Assembly (NCBI GenBank): GCA_029060585.1
Contig: JAIDTS010000010.1
Coordinates: 1-26,661 of the forward strand
From: Muribaculaceae bacterium
Lineage (GTDB): Bacteria; Bacteroidota; Bacteroidia; Bacteroidales; Muribaculaceae
Direction: 5' to 3'
Length of the DNA stretch: 26,661 nt
The position numbers and the translations under genes are program-made. Below are positions 8,865 through 16,168 of the stretch, piece by piece. The notes below the pieces were generated by a model, which saw only the letters and a list, made by a program, of their open reading frames with translations, was not told where the DNA came from and did no database searches. The number at the start of each line of letters is the position of its first letter. Position 1 is the first letter of the stretch.

Positions 8865-8896
8865 CAAAGATAATATTTTTCTTATTGATATGCAAG
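8865..8896 (-). promoter_or_regulatory. Bacteroidales-type promoter of the TolC/HlyD/TackOD1/GT2 operon
   Basis: On the minus strand, TATCTTTG at 8865-8872 is a perfect TAnnTTTG -7 box. CTTG at 8893-8896 is a 3-of-4 match to the -33 TTTG box with a 20-nt spacer. The expected start near 8858 would leave a leader of only about 20 nt before the ATG at 8838. Confidence 0.65.
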
Positions 8897-9007
8897 AGTA
8901 AGCAAAAATTTTTAAAGATTTTTTTGATAATTGAGAAGTCTTAAAACTTATATCCTGAGTCTTTGGTCATCCCAGTAGTCGTTTACGGAGATGGCTACGC
9001 ACTATGA

Positions 9008-9027
9008 GGGAGAGCTGGAGCTCTCCC
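9008..9027. repeat. Perfect 9-bp palindrome with GG loop, copy 1 of a dispersed hairpin
   Basis: GGGAGAGCT GG AGCTCTCCC is a perfect inverted repeat. No T-run follows on either strand, so it is not a standard terminator. It lies between the terminator of the 773-residue lipoprotein gene and the promoter of the TolC operon. Related copies are at 24026-24045 (same arms) and 13578-13597 (degenerate). Confidence 0.8.
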
Positions 9028-9049
9028 CTCCTATAAATATAAATAAAAA

Positions 9050-9074
9050 AAGCATCGGCCGGGGGCCGATGCTT
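9050..9074 (-). terminator. Intrinsic terminator of the 773-residue lipoprotein gene
   Basis: AAGCATCGGCC at 9050-9060 and GGCCGATGCTT at 9064-9074 form a perfect 11-bp stem with a GGG loop. On the minus strand it is followed by seven T in a row and then an AT-rich stretch, the classic layout. It lies 22 nt after the stop at 9097. Confidence 0.92.
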
Positions 9075-9096
9075 TTCTTATGCGAATTTAAGTTGA

Positions 9097-11418
9097 TTAC
9101 TGCTGTGCGATTTCCTTCTCAACGAGCTGGAATACCTGAATACCGTCCTCACCGAATGCAACGTAGATCTTACCATTGCGGAGAGCGATATAGTTGGCAG
9201 ACTTAAGAGAAGAAGCGTGGTAGTAGCAGATTTCATTCATAGTCTCTTTGTCAAGAACGCTTACGAACGAGCCGTTTGCTACATAAATGTACTTTTCGTC
9301 GAATGCCATGCCGTTGACAGGAACATTGCCGTTAGTGCCACGCTGGAACTTCTTGCCGTCGTTTACGCGAACGAGACCGCCCTTGCTGAGGCAAGCGTAG
9401 ATGTCGTTGCCATCAACTGCGATTACGTTCTTACCGTCTACCGGTTCAACAGTGCCGATAGCGTCGTAGCTTGCGAGTACATTAGCGAAAGAATAATCGC
9501 TTGCGCCGAAGGTGTAAACAGATGCTGTTGATCTTGTCTTGTCGTAAGAATCAAGAGCGATTACAGCCATATTTCCGCCGTTGATGCTGATGTGCTTAGC
9601 AGAACCGTTAGTCTTCTTGAATACAACGTCGCCTGCTTCATTCTTCACGCGAGAGAAGTCAAGATTGATGGGGCCGTAGCCTTCGTAGGTAGCAACATAG
9701 TAGTAGTTGCCCTGACGAACTACACAGTTGCCGTCACCAGCATTCTTGTAGCCAATCTTGATCTCCTCACCAGTCTTATCGCTTATGCCATAGATAGCCT
9801 CAGCTGTAGTAAGTTCCTTAACTTCGAAATCGTCGCGGTCAGTATTTGAGGAAGCAGCGAAGTCTACGGGGAGTGTACCAACGAATGCACCAAGCTTCTT
9901 AGCGTTACCAACAGTCACGATGCGGTTGCCATCAACGATGAGGTGGTTGAAGTCCCAGTCAGGAGCGATCATGTAGCTGCCGAGTTCCATACCTGCTTCG
10001 CCATTGTCCTTGATTACTTCGATACAGCCCTTCTGAGCGTATTCGCCAACGTAGTTAGGCTGGTTGTGGTCGCCTTTGCCTGCGCCACGGAGGTGGTAAG
10101 AAGCATAAGCAGTTCCGTCTGCGCCGAAGTTGATGCAGGTAGCGGAGATGATACCATGATCGTGGTCGCCGTGGTTGATTTCGTCATCAAGGCCTTCGAT
10201 GTCGACAATCTTCACGAGCTCGGGAGTAATGATGGGCTCGGTCGGAACTTCAGGAACTTCTACAGTCGGTTCGTCATCGCCGTCACCGGGATCTTCATCA
10301 CCGCCAGGATTGTTTTCGGGTTTCTTGCCATATTCACCGTGGCATCCAGCAGCGGGAACCCATTTAACCTGATTTTCAGCAGAAACCTGCCATTCGAAAT
10401 CGCTATACGGAGTTTCAGTGCCACCAACATAGCACTTGCCGAGATCCATAGCTATATTAGCTGCGAAAATTTCCTTCGGCCAAGAAATCCAATTGGTGTT
10501 GAATTCCTCTGCTGCAACCACAGCATTGGTACCGTTGATAGTGAAACGAGTCTCATTATTAGAAATATTCAGTTTCTTAGCCTTAACAAGACCATTGTTG
10601 TCAAGAACAACATTACCGCTATTGAGGGTAAGGTCGTCAGCCTCGAAATATGAAGTCTTGATTGTACCCACGCTGTGAATATCAATCTTGTCTGCAATGA
10701 ACGCACATGCTATAGCCTCACCATTCAGACGAACTTCCTTGTCTGCCTGAATAGTACCACGGCTATAGATTTTGCCTTGATCATTTACACCAAACACCTC
10801 GCATTCTGTGATGTCAACTGCGGAGTAAAGAGTAACACCGTCAGCGATACAGATACCGATAGGATTATCAGACTTGAGAGTACCATAGTTGTAGATGGTA
10901 AGACCGGGCTGAAGAGTAGAGCCTACATTGAGCGTACCACCAGGAAGCACATAAATCGTAGCTCCTTCAGTTACGCCCCAAAAGCCGTTTACAACATTCC
11001 ATGTACCAGCAACATAATAGTTAGCAGTAAGTTTGCAAGCAGCATCGAAGACCTCACCTTCAGGGATAAGATAATCAACGCCTTCTGAAATTTTCCATCC
11101 ATCGTTTGTTCCGACACCTGTAGTGGTTGCGATTCCTTCGGGAACTGCAACAGCTTCGGGCATATCGAAAGACTTAGCTGCCTCTACATATTCACCAGCG
11201 CGGGTAGAACCTTTGCCGTAGTTTGTCACACGACCCTGATTTGCACCGTAAACGGAGTAGGGAACAGAGGTTTTGGGAGATTCGGGGATAACGTTGTTGT
11301 TAGGGTCGTCCACTAACTGCTCAGACTGACAGGCAGTGAGGTAGGACATACCGGAGGCCGCTACCAACAGGAGAGCGGAATTGCGTGCGAAACGCAATGT
11401 TGATTTGATGTTCCTCAT
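9097..11418 (-). CDS. Large two-part surface lipoprotein (beta-helix-like half plus propeller-like half), unknown function
   Basis: This 773-residue protein has a lipoprotein signal with lipobox LTAC (Cys30), followed by an acidic/Asn-rich stretch (DDPNNN) of the kind found in surface-exported Bacteroidota lipoproteins. Residues about 130-345 repeat short strand-turn units (ADGVTLYSAVDI, GKIYSRGTIQADKEVRL, IDIHSVGTIKTSYF) that suggest a parallel beta-helix. An acidic Pro/Gly/Asp linker lies at about 368-395. The C-terminal half carries repeated blade-like strands such as NRIVTVGNAKKLG, GNYYYVATYEG, GNDIYACLSKGGLVRV and EKYIYVANGSFVSVLD, which look like a beta-propeller with about six or seven blades. 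It has a possible metal-binding HGDHDHG cluster near residue 417. The gene stands alone between its own promoter and a strong terminator. I do not recognise a named family; a sugar- or protein-binding surface role is only a guess. Confidence 0.85.
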   Translation of the reverse strand: MRNIKSTLRFARNSALLLVAASGMSYLTACQSEQLVDDPNNNVIPESPKTSVPYSVYGANQGRVTNYGKGSTRAGEYVEAAKSFDMPEAVAVPEGIATTTGVGTNDGWKISEGVDYLIPEGEVFDAACKLTANYYVAGTWNVVNGFWGVTEGATIYVLPGGTLNVGSTLQPGLTIYNYGTLKSDNPIGICIADGVTLYSAVDITECEVFGVNDQGKIYSRGTIQADKEVRLNGEAIACAFIADKIDIHSVGTIKTSYFEADDLTLNSGNVVLDNNGLVKAKKLNISNNETRFTINGTNAVVAAEEFNTNWISWPKEIFAANIAMDLGKCYVGGTETPYSDFEWQVSAENQVKWVPAAGCHGEYGKKPENNPGGDEDPGDGDDEPTVEVPEVPTEPIITPELVKIVDIEGLDDEINHGDHDHGIISATCINFGADGTAYASYHLRGAGKGDHNQPNYVGEYAQKGCIEVIKDNGEAGMELGSYMIAPDWDFNHLIVDGNRIVTVGNAKKLGAFVGTLPVDFAASSNTDRDDFEVKELTTAEAIYGISDKTGEEIKIGYKNAGDGNCVVRQGNYYYVATYEGYGPINLDFSRVKNEAGDVVFKKTNGSAKHISINGGNMAVIALDSYDKTRSTASVYTFGASDYSFANVLASYDAIGTVEPVDGKNVIAVDGNDIYACLSKGGLVRVNDGKKFQRGTNGNVPVNGMAFDEKYIYVANGSFVSVLDKETMNEICYYHASSLKSANYIALRNGKIYVAFGEDGIQVFQLVEKEIAQQ

Positions 11419-11541
11419 AAGGTTATTAAAAATGTTATTATAGTTATAATTTGCTATTTATAAACGGTTTAGATTTAAAGTTAAGTGTTTGAGATGTAAT
11501 GAATAATTGCAAGTCAAATACAATTTGGGTTAAATCTTGCG

Positions 11542-11573
11542 CAAAGATAATACTTTTTTTTCGATAGTGCAAT
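11542..11573 (-). promoter_or_regulatory. Bacteroidales-type promoter of the 773-residue lipoprotein gene
   Basis: On the minus strand, TATCTTTG at 11542-11549 is a perfect TAnnTTTG box. ATTG at 11570-11573 is a 3-of-4 -33 box with a 20-nt spacer. The inferred leader is long and AT-rich (about 115 nt) before the ATG at 11418. The -7 octamer is identical to the one upstream of the TolC operon. Confidence 0.6.
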
Positions 11574-11670
11574 AATTTAGTATCTTTTTTGACAAAATTT
11601 TAGTTAAAAATTCGATAGCCTGCAATCTCTTCCTGCGTAGCACATGTACTAAGCTGGAATTATATTTTGG

Positions 11671-12582
11671 CTAATTGGGGTATTCTTCGGATATGGCAAT
11701 AGGGAGTTCGGGGTCTTTTTTCTTCTTCTGGCCGAAAGTCAGGTAGGCGTTGAATGTGAAGCCGATAGGGCCGGTGCCATAGCCGGGCACAAACCACGGC
11801 GACATGCCTCCGCTATGATGCAGGCCGAGACGGTAACGCACCGTCCAGCCCAACGAAAAGGGGCCGACTATCTTAACTTTCAGACCTGCAAGAATCTCGC
11901 CGTAGATACTCGTACAGCGCTGGTCTATCTCATCAGATGCAGGCTTGACTTCCTCTTCAGACGAGCCATCGCCTACCGTCTCCTCATCGTCAGAACGGAA
12001 TGCCCGTGAAGATTCCGAGCGAGTATAGATCTTATCCCATCTGCATTGCGCTACACCGAATCGAAGACCCAGATAGGCCATGTATGCGGGATCGGACTTA
12101 TAAAGGAAATTATAGTTTATACCTACCTTCGCATACATCGACGGATAGGCCTTTTCCTTAAAGATATTATTGTTGTCAGTATGGTTTCCCCAACCGATAC
12201 CTGCCTCGACGATAGGAAAGAACCAATTGTGGAGCGACACCATCGCGCTGATGTCGTAGCTGCTGTGTTTCTGTCCGATCGCCGACATGATGGCATCTGC
12301 GAAATTGACGCCGACCGTAATCCCGTTGAAAAGCGGATAAGGAGACTTGGGACGAACAGCTGTCGCGGTGTCGAGTTCCGCGAGATAAAGCACCGGAGTG
12401 TCGAGGCGCTCGCCATGCTTGTCGTAGTAGTGTAGCACAGGTTTGGGAGGTGCATCATCATCGCTTTCCACCGGCGAGATCGTACCCTTATTGCTCTGCG
12501 GGAAGACACTGAGAGCCCCGACGGCCAAAAGGAAGGTCGCCAGAAAAACCCGAACATATCCCGTAGAGCATCGCATTACCAT
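11671..12582 (-). CDS. DUF6048-like outer-membrane beta-barrel protein
   Basis: This 303-residue protein has a signal peptide (about 1-29, ending SVFPQ). A Pro/Asp-rich spacer follows, then alternating aromatic/glycine strands typical of an eight-strand-type outer-membrane barrel: PLFNGITVGVNFADAI, YDISAMVSLHNWFFPIVEAG, YAKVGINYNFLY, MAYLGLRFGVA, GEILAGLKVKIVG, LGWTVRYRLGL and TGPIGFTFNAYLTFG. An acidic loop (DDEETVGDGSSEEE) lies near 197-212. The overall pattern matches the Bacteroidota family DUF6048 as I remember it. Two starts are possible: ATG 12582 overlaps the upstream glycosyltransferase by 7 nt, and ATG 12576 gives a TAATG junction. It is the last gene of the regulator/bioB/glycosyltransferase run, and no clear terminator is seen after it. 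Function unknown. Confidence 0.8.
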   Translation of the reverse strand: MVMRCSTGYVRVFLATFLLAVGALSVFPQSNKGTISPVESDDDAPPKPVLHYYDKHGERLDTPVLYLAELDTATAVRPKSPYPLFNGITVGVNFADAIMSAIGQKHSSYDISAMVSLHNWFFPIVEAGIGWGNHTDNNNIFKEKAYPSMYAKVGINYNFLYKSDPAYMAYLGLRFGVAQCRWDKIYTRSESSRAFRSDDEETVGDGSSEEEVKPASDEIDQRCTSIYGEILAGLKVKIVGPFSLGWTVRYRLGLHHSGGMSPWFVPGYGTGPIGFTFNAYLTFGQKKKKDPELPIAISEEYPN

Positions 12583-13526
12583 TCTTCCCCTATTATATAG
12601 TTGTTACGTTCCGGCGAATTCCGGGCTATGAGTTCTCCGATGAACCCGGTGAGGAAAAACTGAAGACCCATCACCATAGCCGCGAGCGAAAGATAAAAAT
12701 ACACGGAATTCGTCACATAGAAGTGGAATGAATCGCTGCACATGCTGACGATCTTCAGCGTCAGCACGGTGAGAGTGGCCAGAAACCCGATGAAGAACAT
12801 CAGACTTCCGAGAAGGCCGAAGATATGCATGGGTTTCACGCCGAACTTCGACTGAAACCAAAGAGTAGCAAGATCGAGATAACCGTTTACAAAGCGGTCG
12901 AGGCCGAACTTCGTGGTGCCATACTTACGAGCCTGATGATGCACTTCCTTCTCCCCTATCTTCTTGAAGCCTGCATTTTTCGCAAGGTATGGAATATAGC
13001 GGTGCATGTCGCCGTAAACCTCGATGTGCTTTACTACCTCCTTCCTGTAGGCCTTCAATCCGCAGTTGAAATCATGCAGATTCTTTATGCCGCTCACCTT
13101 TCGTGCCGTGGCATTGAAGAGTTTCGTTGGGATGGTCTTGCTGAGGGGATCATAGCGCTTACGCTTCCATCCAGAGACGAGATCGAATCCGTCTTCCTTG
13201 ATCATGCGATAGAGTTCGGGAATCTCATCCGGACTGTCCTGAAGGTCGGCGTCCATAGTGATCACGACATCACCCTGCGCACGGATGAAACCTTCGTTGA
13301 GCGCCGGCGACTTGCCGTAGTTGCGCGAGAAACTCATACAATGCACATGGGGGTCACCTTCGGCAAGCTTTCTGATCACACGCAAAGAGTCGTCGGTAGA
13401 ACCGTCGTTGCAGAATATAATCTCATAAGAGAATCCATTGTCGGCCATCACGCGCGAAATCCAAGCGTGAAGTTCGGGAAGCGACTCAGCTTCATTATAG
13501 AGAGGGACTACTACTGAAATGTCCAT
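12576..13526 (-). CDS. GT2 glycosyltransferase of the polyprenyl-phosphate (DPM1/GtrB/ArnC) type
   Basis: This 316-residue protein has an N-terminal GT-A domain (MDISVVVPLYNEAES; CNDGSTDD at 39-46; MDADLQDSPDE at 91-101 containing the DxD site Asp92/Asp94; DFNCGLKAYR at 152-161). Two C-terminal membrane hairpin helices follow at about 233-257 and 272-298. This layout is that of enzymes that move a sugar from a nucleotide donor onto undecaprenyl or dolichyl phosphate at the inner membrane, for later use in envelope glycan or protein glycosylation. The DADLQD and NCGLKA motifs support this over a processive polymerase, and there is no QxxRW motif. It follows bioB by 67 nt and overlaps the DUF6048-like gene. 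Sugar and acceptor cannot be told from sequence. Confidence 0.88.
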   Translation of the reverse strand: MDISVVVPLYNEAESLPELHAWISRVMADNGFSYEIIFCNDGSTDDSLRVIRKLAEGDPHVHCMSFSRNYGKSPALNEGFIRAQGDVVITMDADLQDSPDEIPELYRMIKEDGFDLVSGWKRKRYDPLSKTIPTKLFNATARKVSGIKNLHDFNCGLKAYRKEVVKHIEVYGDMHRYIPYLAKNAGFKKIGEKEVHHQARKYGTTKFGLDRFVNGYLDLATLWFQSKFGVKPMHIFGLLGSLMFFIGFLATLTVLTLKIVSMCSDSFHFYVTNSVYFYLSLAAMVMGLQFFLTGFIGELIARNSPERNNYIIGEEW

Positions 13527-13529
13527 GGG

Positions 13530-13567
13530 ATTGTAGAGTTGTAGGGTTGTGAAGTTGTGGAGTTGTG
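13530..13567. repeat. Short tandem array, 7-8 nt unit RRGTTGTR, between bioB and the glycosyltransferase
   Basis: Five units run ATTGTAG, AGTTGTAG, GGTTGTG, AAGTTGTG, GAGTTGTG. Bases 13544-13558 (GGGTTGTGAAGTTGT) recur identically at 19305-19319. Confidence 0.8.
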
Positions 13568-13577
13568 GATTATCGAC

Positions 13578-13597
13578 GGGAAAGATGGAGCTCTCAC
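13578..13597. repeat. Degenerate copy of the 20-nt hairpin, overlapping the bioB stop
   Basis: GGGAAAGATGGAGCTCTCAC matches copy 1 (9008-9027) at 17 of 20 positions. It covers the bioB stop codon at 13594-13596. Confidence 0.5.
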
Positions 13598-14580
13598 GTC
13601 TGAGGCGGAAGATCCATATCCAGGCCGAGCTTTTCGAGCATCCGCTTGTCTTCGTTGATAGTATTTCCGATGGTGGTCAGCATATCGCCCATAATGGCAC
13701 CGTTGACTCCTCCTGTGAAGATCCTTTCCATATTGGCTTTCGAAAGCCGACCTCTTCCGCCGGCGAAGCGGATTACCTGCTTAGGAAGAATAAAGCGCCA
13801 TACGGCAGCACACCTTACTATATCTTCCTCATCAATCAGAGGAGTGTCCTCAAGAGGAGTTCCCTTAATGGGGTTGAGAATATTCATCGGGACCGAGTCT
13901 ACCTTCATGTCGCGGAGCATGATCGCGAAGTCCACCCTGTCTTCCGCAGTCTCCCCCATTCCGATTATACCTCCCGAGCAGATTGCCATGCCGAGGGCAC
14001 GAGCGGCTTCGATAGTCTTTCGTTTGTCGTTTTGGCTATGAGTCGTAACAAGAGAGGGCCACATTCGTTCGCTCGTCTCCATATTGCAGTGATACCGTTC
14101 CACCCCGGCCTCTTTCAGTCTTCGTAGCTGAGGTTCGGTAAGAAGTCCCATCGAGACACAGAGCTTGAGACCAGTCTCCTTCTTCAAGCGATTGAGAATG
14201 CCTATGAAGCAGTCGAGATCACGGTCTGAGACACACCTACCGCTCGTCACGAGTGAAAACCTTCGGATTCCGGTCTCCTCATTGATCCGGGCGGCCTCCA
14301 TAGTCTTTTCCTCGTCAAGGATATTATAAACGGCACAGCCTGTGGCATGACGGTTTGTCTGGGCACACCATTTGCAGTCTTCGCCGCACATGCCACTGCG
14401 GGCGTTGACTATCGAACATGAATCAAAACTATTACCATGGAAGGCCTTGCAAATACTATCGGCGGCATCGCAAAGAGCATCGAGATCGGAGACGCGCATC
14501 AGGAAGAGCGCCTCTTCCTTGCCGACGCCTTCGCCTGTAGCAATCACCCTTTGTGCAAGATTTTCGATTTCACTCTCCAT
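13594..14580 (-). CDS. bioB: Biotin synthase (radical SAM), variant cluster ligands
   Basis: This 328-residue enzyme inserts sulfur into dethiobiotin to form biotin. The radical-SAM cluster motif is CGEDCKWCAQ (Cys65, Cys69, Cys72), framed by INARSGMCGEDC-type context as in BioB. Of the second-cluster ligands known from E. coli (Cys97, Cys128, Cys188, Arg260), the last three have equivalents: Cys141 (LKLCVSMG), Cys201 (ICSGGIIGMGET) and Arg271 (VIRFAGGR). The Cys97 position is Ser109 (RRFSLVTSGR). Extra cysteines occur at 116 (SGRC) and 165 (YHCNMETS, where E. coli has YNHNLDTS). This may be a Bacteroidota or type II-like BioB subgroup. It starts 2 nt after the histidine kinase stop, so it is probably co-transcribed with the two-component genes; no other biotin gene is in the window. 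Confidence 0.93.
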   Translation of the reverse strand: MESEIENLAQRVIATGEGVGKEEALFLMRVSDLDALCDAADSICKAFHGNSFDSCSIVNARSGMCGEDCKWCAQTNRHATGCAVYNILDEEKTMEAARINEETGIRRFSLVTSGRCVSDRDLDCFIGILNRLKKETGLKLCVSMGLLTEPQLRRLKEAGVERYHCNMETSERMWPSLVTTHSQNDKRKTIEAARALGMAICSGGIIGMGETAEDRVDFAIMLRDMKVDSVPMNILNPIKGTPLEDTPLIDEEDIVRCAAVWRFILPKQVIRFAGGRGRLSKANMERIFTGGVNGAIMGDMLTTIGNTINEDKRMLEKLGLDMDLPPQT

Positions 14581-14582
14581 AA

Positions 14583-16037
14583 CTACATGCTTTTGGAGAT
14601 GGTGAGAGTGAATTCAAGGCCACCGGCCGGATTGTTGCGGACTGTGATGTCACCGCCGTGGAACTTAGCGGCACTCTTCACGATGGCAAGTCCGATTCCC
14701 GAACCTCCCTTCTTACGGCTACGGCCAGTCTCCAGGCGGTAGAAACGGTCGAAGAGATGCTCCAGATGCTCCTCCCCGACTCCAATACCGTCGTCGCAAA
14801 TAATGATACGATACCCCTTTTCAGTCTCTTCCTGAAGGAAAATCGAGATAGTGGAACCTCCTGAATAAAGAATCGAGTTGTTGATGAGGTTGTTGAATAT
14901 AGATTCAAGCAGAGGAGCGTTTCCAAGCATCATCATTGTCTCCGGGAGATTGATTTCGAAACCAATTCCGGCATCCTCCGCCTTCGGGAGAAGATTCTCC
15001 GTCACCTCATCTACGATATCGCGCAGCGAAAGGAGTTCGCGCTGGATATTTTCCGCACCTTCCTCAAGGCGGTTGAGTGCAAGAATATCCTTAATCATAT
15101 TGAGAAGACGGTCTGAATTCGCCTTGCAACGTCCGAGCAGGAAGTTCAGTTTTTCGTCGGAGAGTTTGTCGCGGTGAGTGAGAATGGTCTCCAGTTCCAG
15201 CGAGATCGCCGATACGGGAGTCTTCAGCTCATGGTTGATATTATTGGTCAGCTCCCTCTTAAGCTTAGCCTTCTCCTGCTCCTCCTTGAGTGCTATCGCA
15301 GCCTGACGGTCGCGCTCGGCAAGGGTGCGCTGCCAGCGGACATAAATCAAGACTATATTGTGGGCGATAGTACCGAGTTCATTCCTCGGGAACACCTTGG
15401 TGTCGTAGATCTCCTCCCCTTTCTCGGCGGCCTGGGCAAACTCTGATAGCCGCTTCACGGTATTTCCGATTCTTGATGAGGCATACCAAGTGATCGCTAT
15501 GATGATAATATAAATAAGAATGGCATACCATATGAATGAACGGTCGATCTGCATGAATTCGGAGAGCCCAACATCATGGCCAAGCGCACCCGTGCGAGCA
15601 TACAGGTCGCCTTCCTTAAGGGCAGCGTAATAGTAGAAGTCATCGTTGTCCACATCGTCATTGTTGTGGACAGAGAAACCATGATGAGTATCCGACTCGT
15701 TGGCCATCTTTATCTCCTCCCGGTCAAGAGGGTTTCCGGCTATCTCGATACCGCTGTTGTCGTAAAGCACGTTTCCTTCAGAATCGAAGATAGCCAGTTG
15801 AAGTTCCTGGATGGGAAGATCGATAGTGCGCTCCCACGTCTCGACATTGACCACTCCTCCGTCGTAATGATCAAGGAGCTGATAGTTGAGGATAGTCAGC
15901 TGGGCGTTGAGCAGATCCTGACGGTAGCGTTGCTCGCGGTTGTACTGGAAAGCGAGGAACGCTATCTCACAAAGCGTCAGGATGGCCACAACCGTGACGA
16001 GAAGCTTTGTACTGTAGCTGATCTTTATGGGACGCAC
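14583..16037 (-). CDS. Two-helix membrane sensor histidine kinase, partner of the OmpR-type regulator
   Basis: This 484-residue kinase has TM helices at about 10-30 and 167-186 that flank a periplasmic sensor of about 135 residues rich in Asp/Asn (HNNDDVDNDDF near 124-134). HAMP-like helices follow, then HisKA with His269 in INHELKTPVSAISLE. The N-box is LESIFNNLINNSILYSGG, and the G-boxes are CDDGIGVGEEHL, DRFYRLETGRSRKKGGSGIGL. All catalytic landmarks are intact. It lies 131 nt downstream of the response regulator and is probably its cognate partner, arranged like the RprXY-type systems of Bacteroides (comparison from memory). The gap between them is filled with tandem repeats. The stimulus is unknown; the acidic loop could bind cations, but that is speculation. 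Confidence 0.93.
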   Translation of the reverse strand: MRPIKISYSTKLLVTVVAILTLCEIAFLAFQYNREQRYRQDLLNAQLTILNYQLLDHYDGGVVNVETWERTIDLPIQELQLAIFDSEGNVLYDNSGIEIAGNPLDREEIKMANESDTHHGFSVHNNDDVDNDDFYYYAALKEGDLYARTGALGHDVGLSEFMQIDRSFIWYAILIYIIIIAITWYASSRIGNTVKRLSEFAQAAEKGEEIYDTKVFPRNELGTIAHNIVLIYVRWQRTLAERDRQAAIALKEEQEKAKLKRELTNNINHELKTPVSAISLELETILTHRDKLSDEKLNFLLGRCKANSDRLLNMIKDILALNRLEEGAENIQRELLSLRDIVDEVTENLLPKAEDAGIGFEINLPETMMMLGNAPLLESIFNNLINNSILYSGGSTISIFLQEETEKGYRIIICDDGIGVGEEHLEHLFDRFYRLETGRSRKKGGSGIGLAIVKSAAKFHGGDITVRNNPAGGLEFTLTISKSM

Positions 16038-16043
16038 CTTGTT

Positions 16044-16078
16044 TAATGATTAATGATTAATTATCAATGATTAATTAT
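16044..16078. repeat. 7-bp tandem array TAATKAT x5 between kinase and regulator genes
   Basis: Units run TAATGAT, TAATGAT, TAATTAT, CAATGAT, TAATTAT with exact 7-nt spacing; it can also be read as the 14-mer AATGATTAATTATC repeated twice (16052-16079). It starts just upstream of the kinase ATG at 16037. Confidence 0.85.
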
Positions 16079-16129
16079 CACCGTCGAGCATGATCAATGA
16101 TTATATCGTATTCTACCTTAATCTTACAC

Positions 16130-16163
16130 TGATCATCTATAATGATCATCTATAATTGATCAT
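16130..16163. repeat. 13-bp tandem repeat TGATCATCTATAA x2 plus partial copy
   Basis: Exact copies lie at 16130-16142 and 16143-16155, followed by TTGATCAT. Each copy contains the palindrome TGATCA. It ends just before the stop of the response regulator gene at 16169. Confidence 0.85.
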
Positions 16164-16168
16164 TTACT

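Noticed and set aside
8931..9007. Possible small RNA or tRNA between the TolC promoter and the palindrome
   Set aside because: No cloverleaf, conserved T-loop or clear promoter/terminator pair could be found.
9008..9027. Palindrome at 9008 as a second terminator
   Set aside because: No T-run follows on either strand, and a full terminator lies at 9050-9074; the repeat elsewhere points to a dispersed element.
9943..10653. Plus-strand open frame (236 codons) opposite the large lipoprotein
   Set aside because: No signal peptide or motif; the minus-strand gene has a lipobox, promoter and terminator.
12825..13517. Plus-strand open frame (230 codons) opposite the polyprenyl-phosphate glycosyltransferase
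   Set aside because: It lies wholly within a gene with intact GT2 motifs and has no support of its own.
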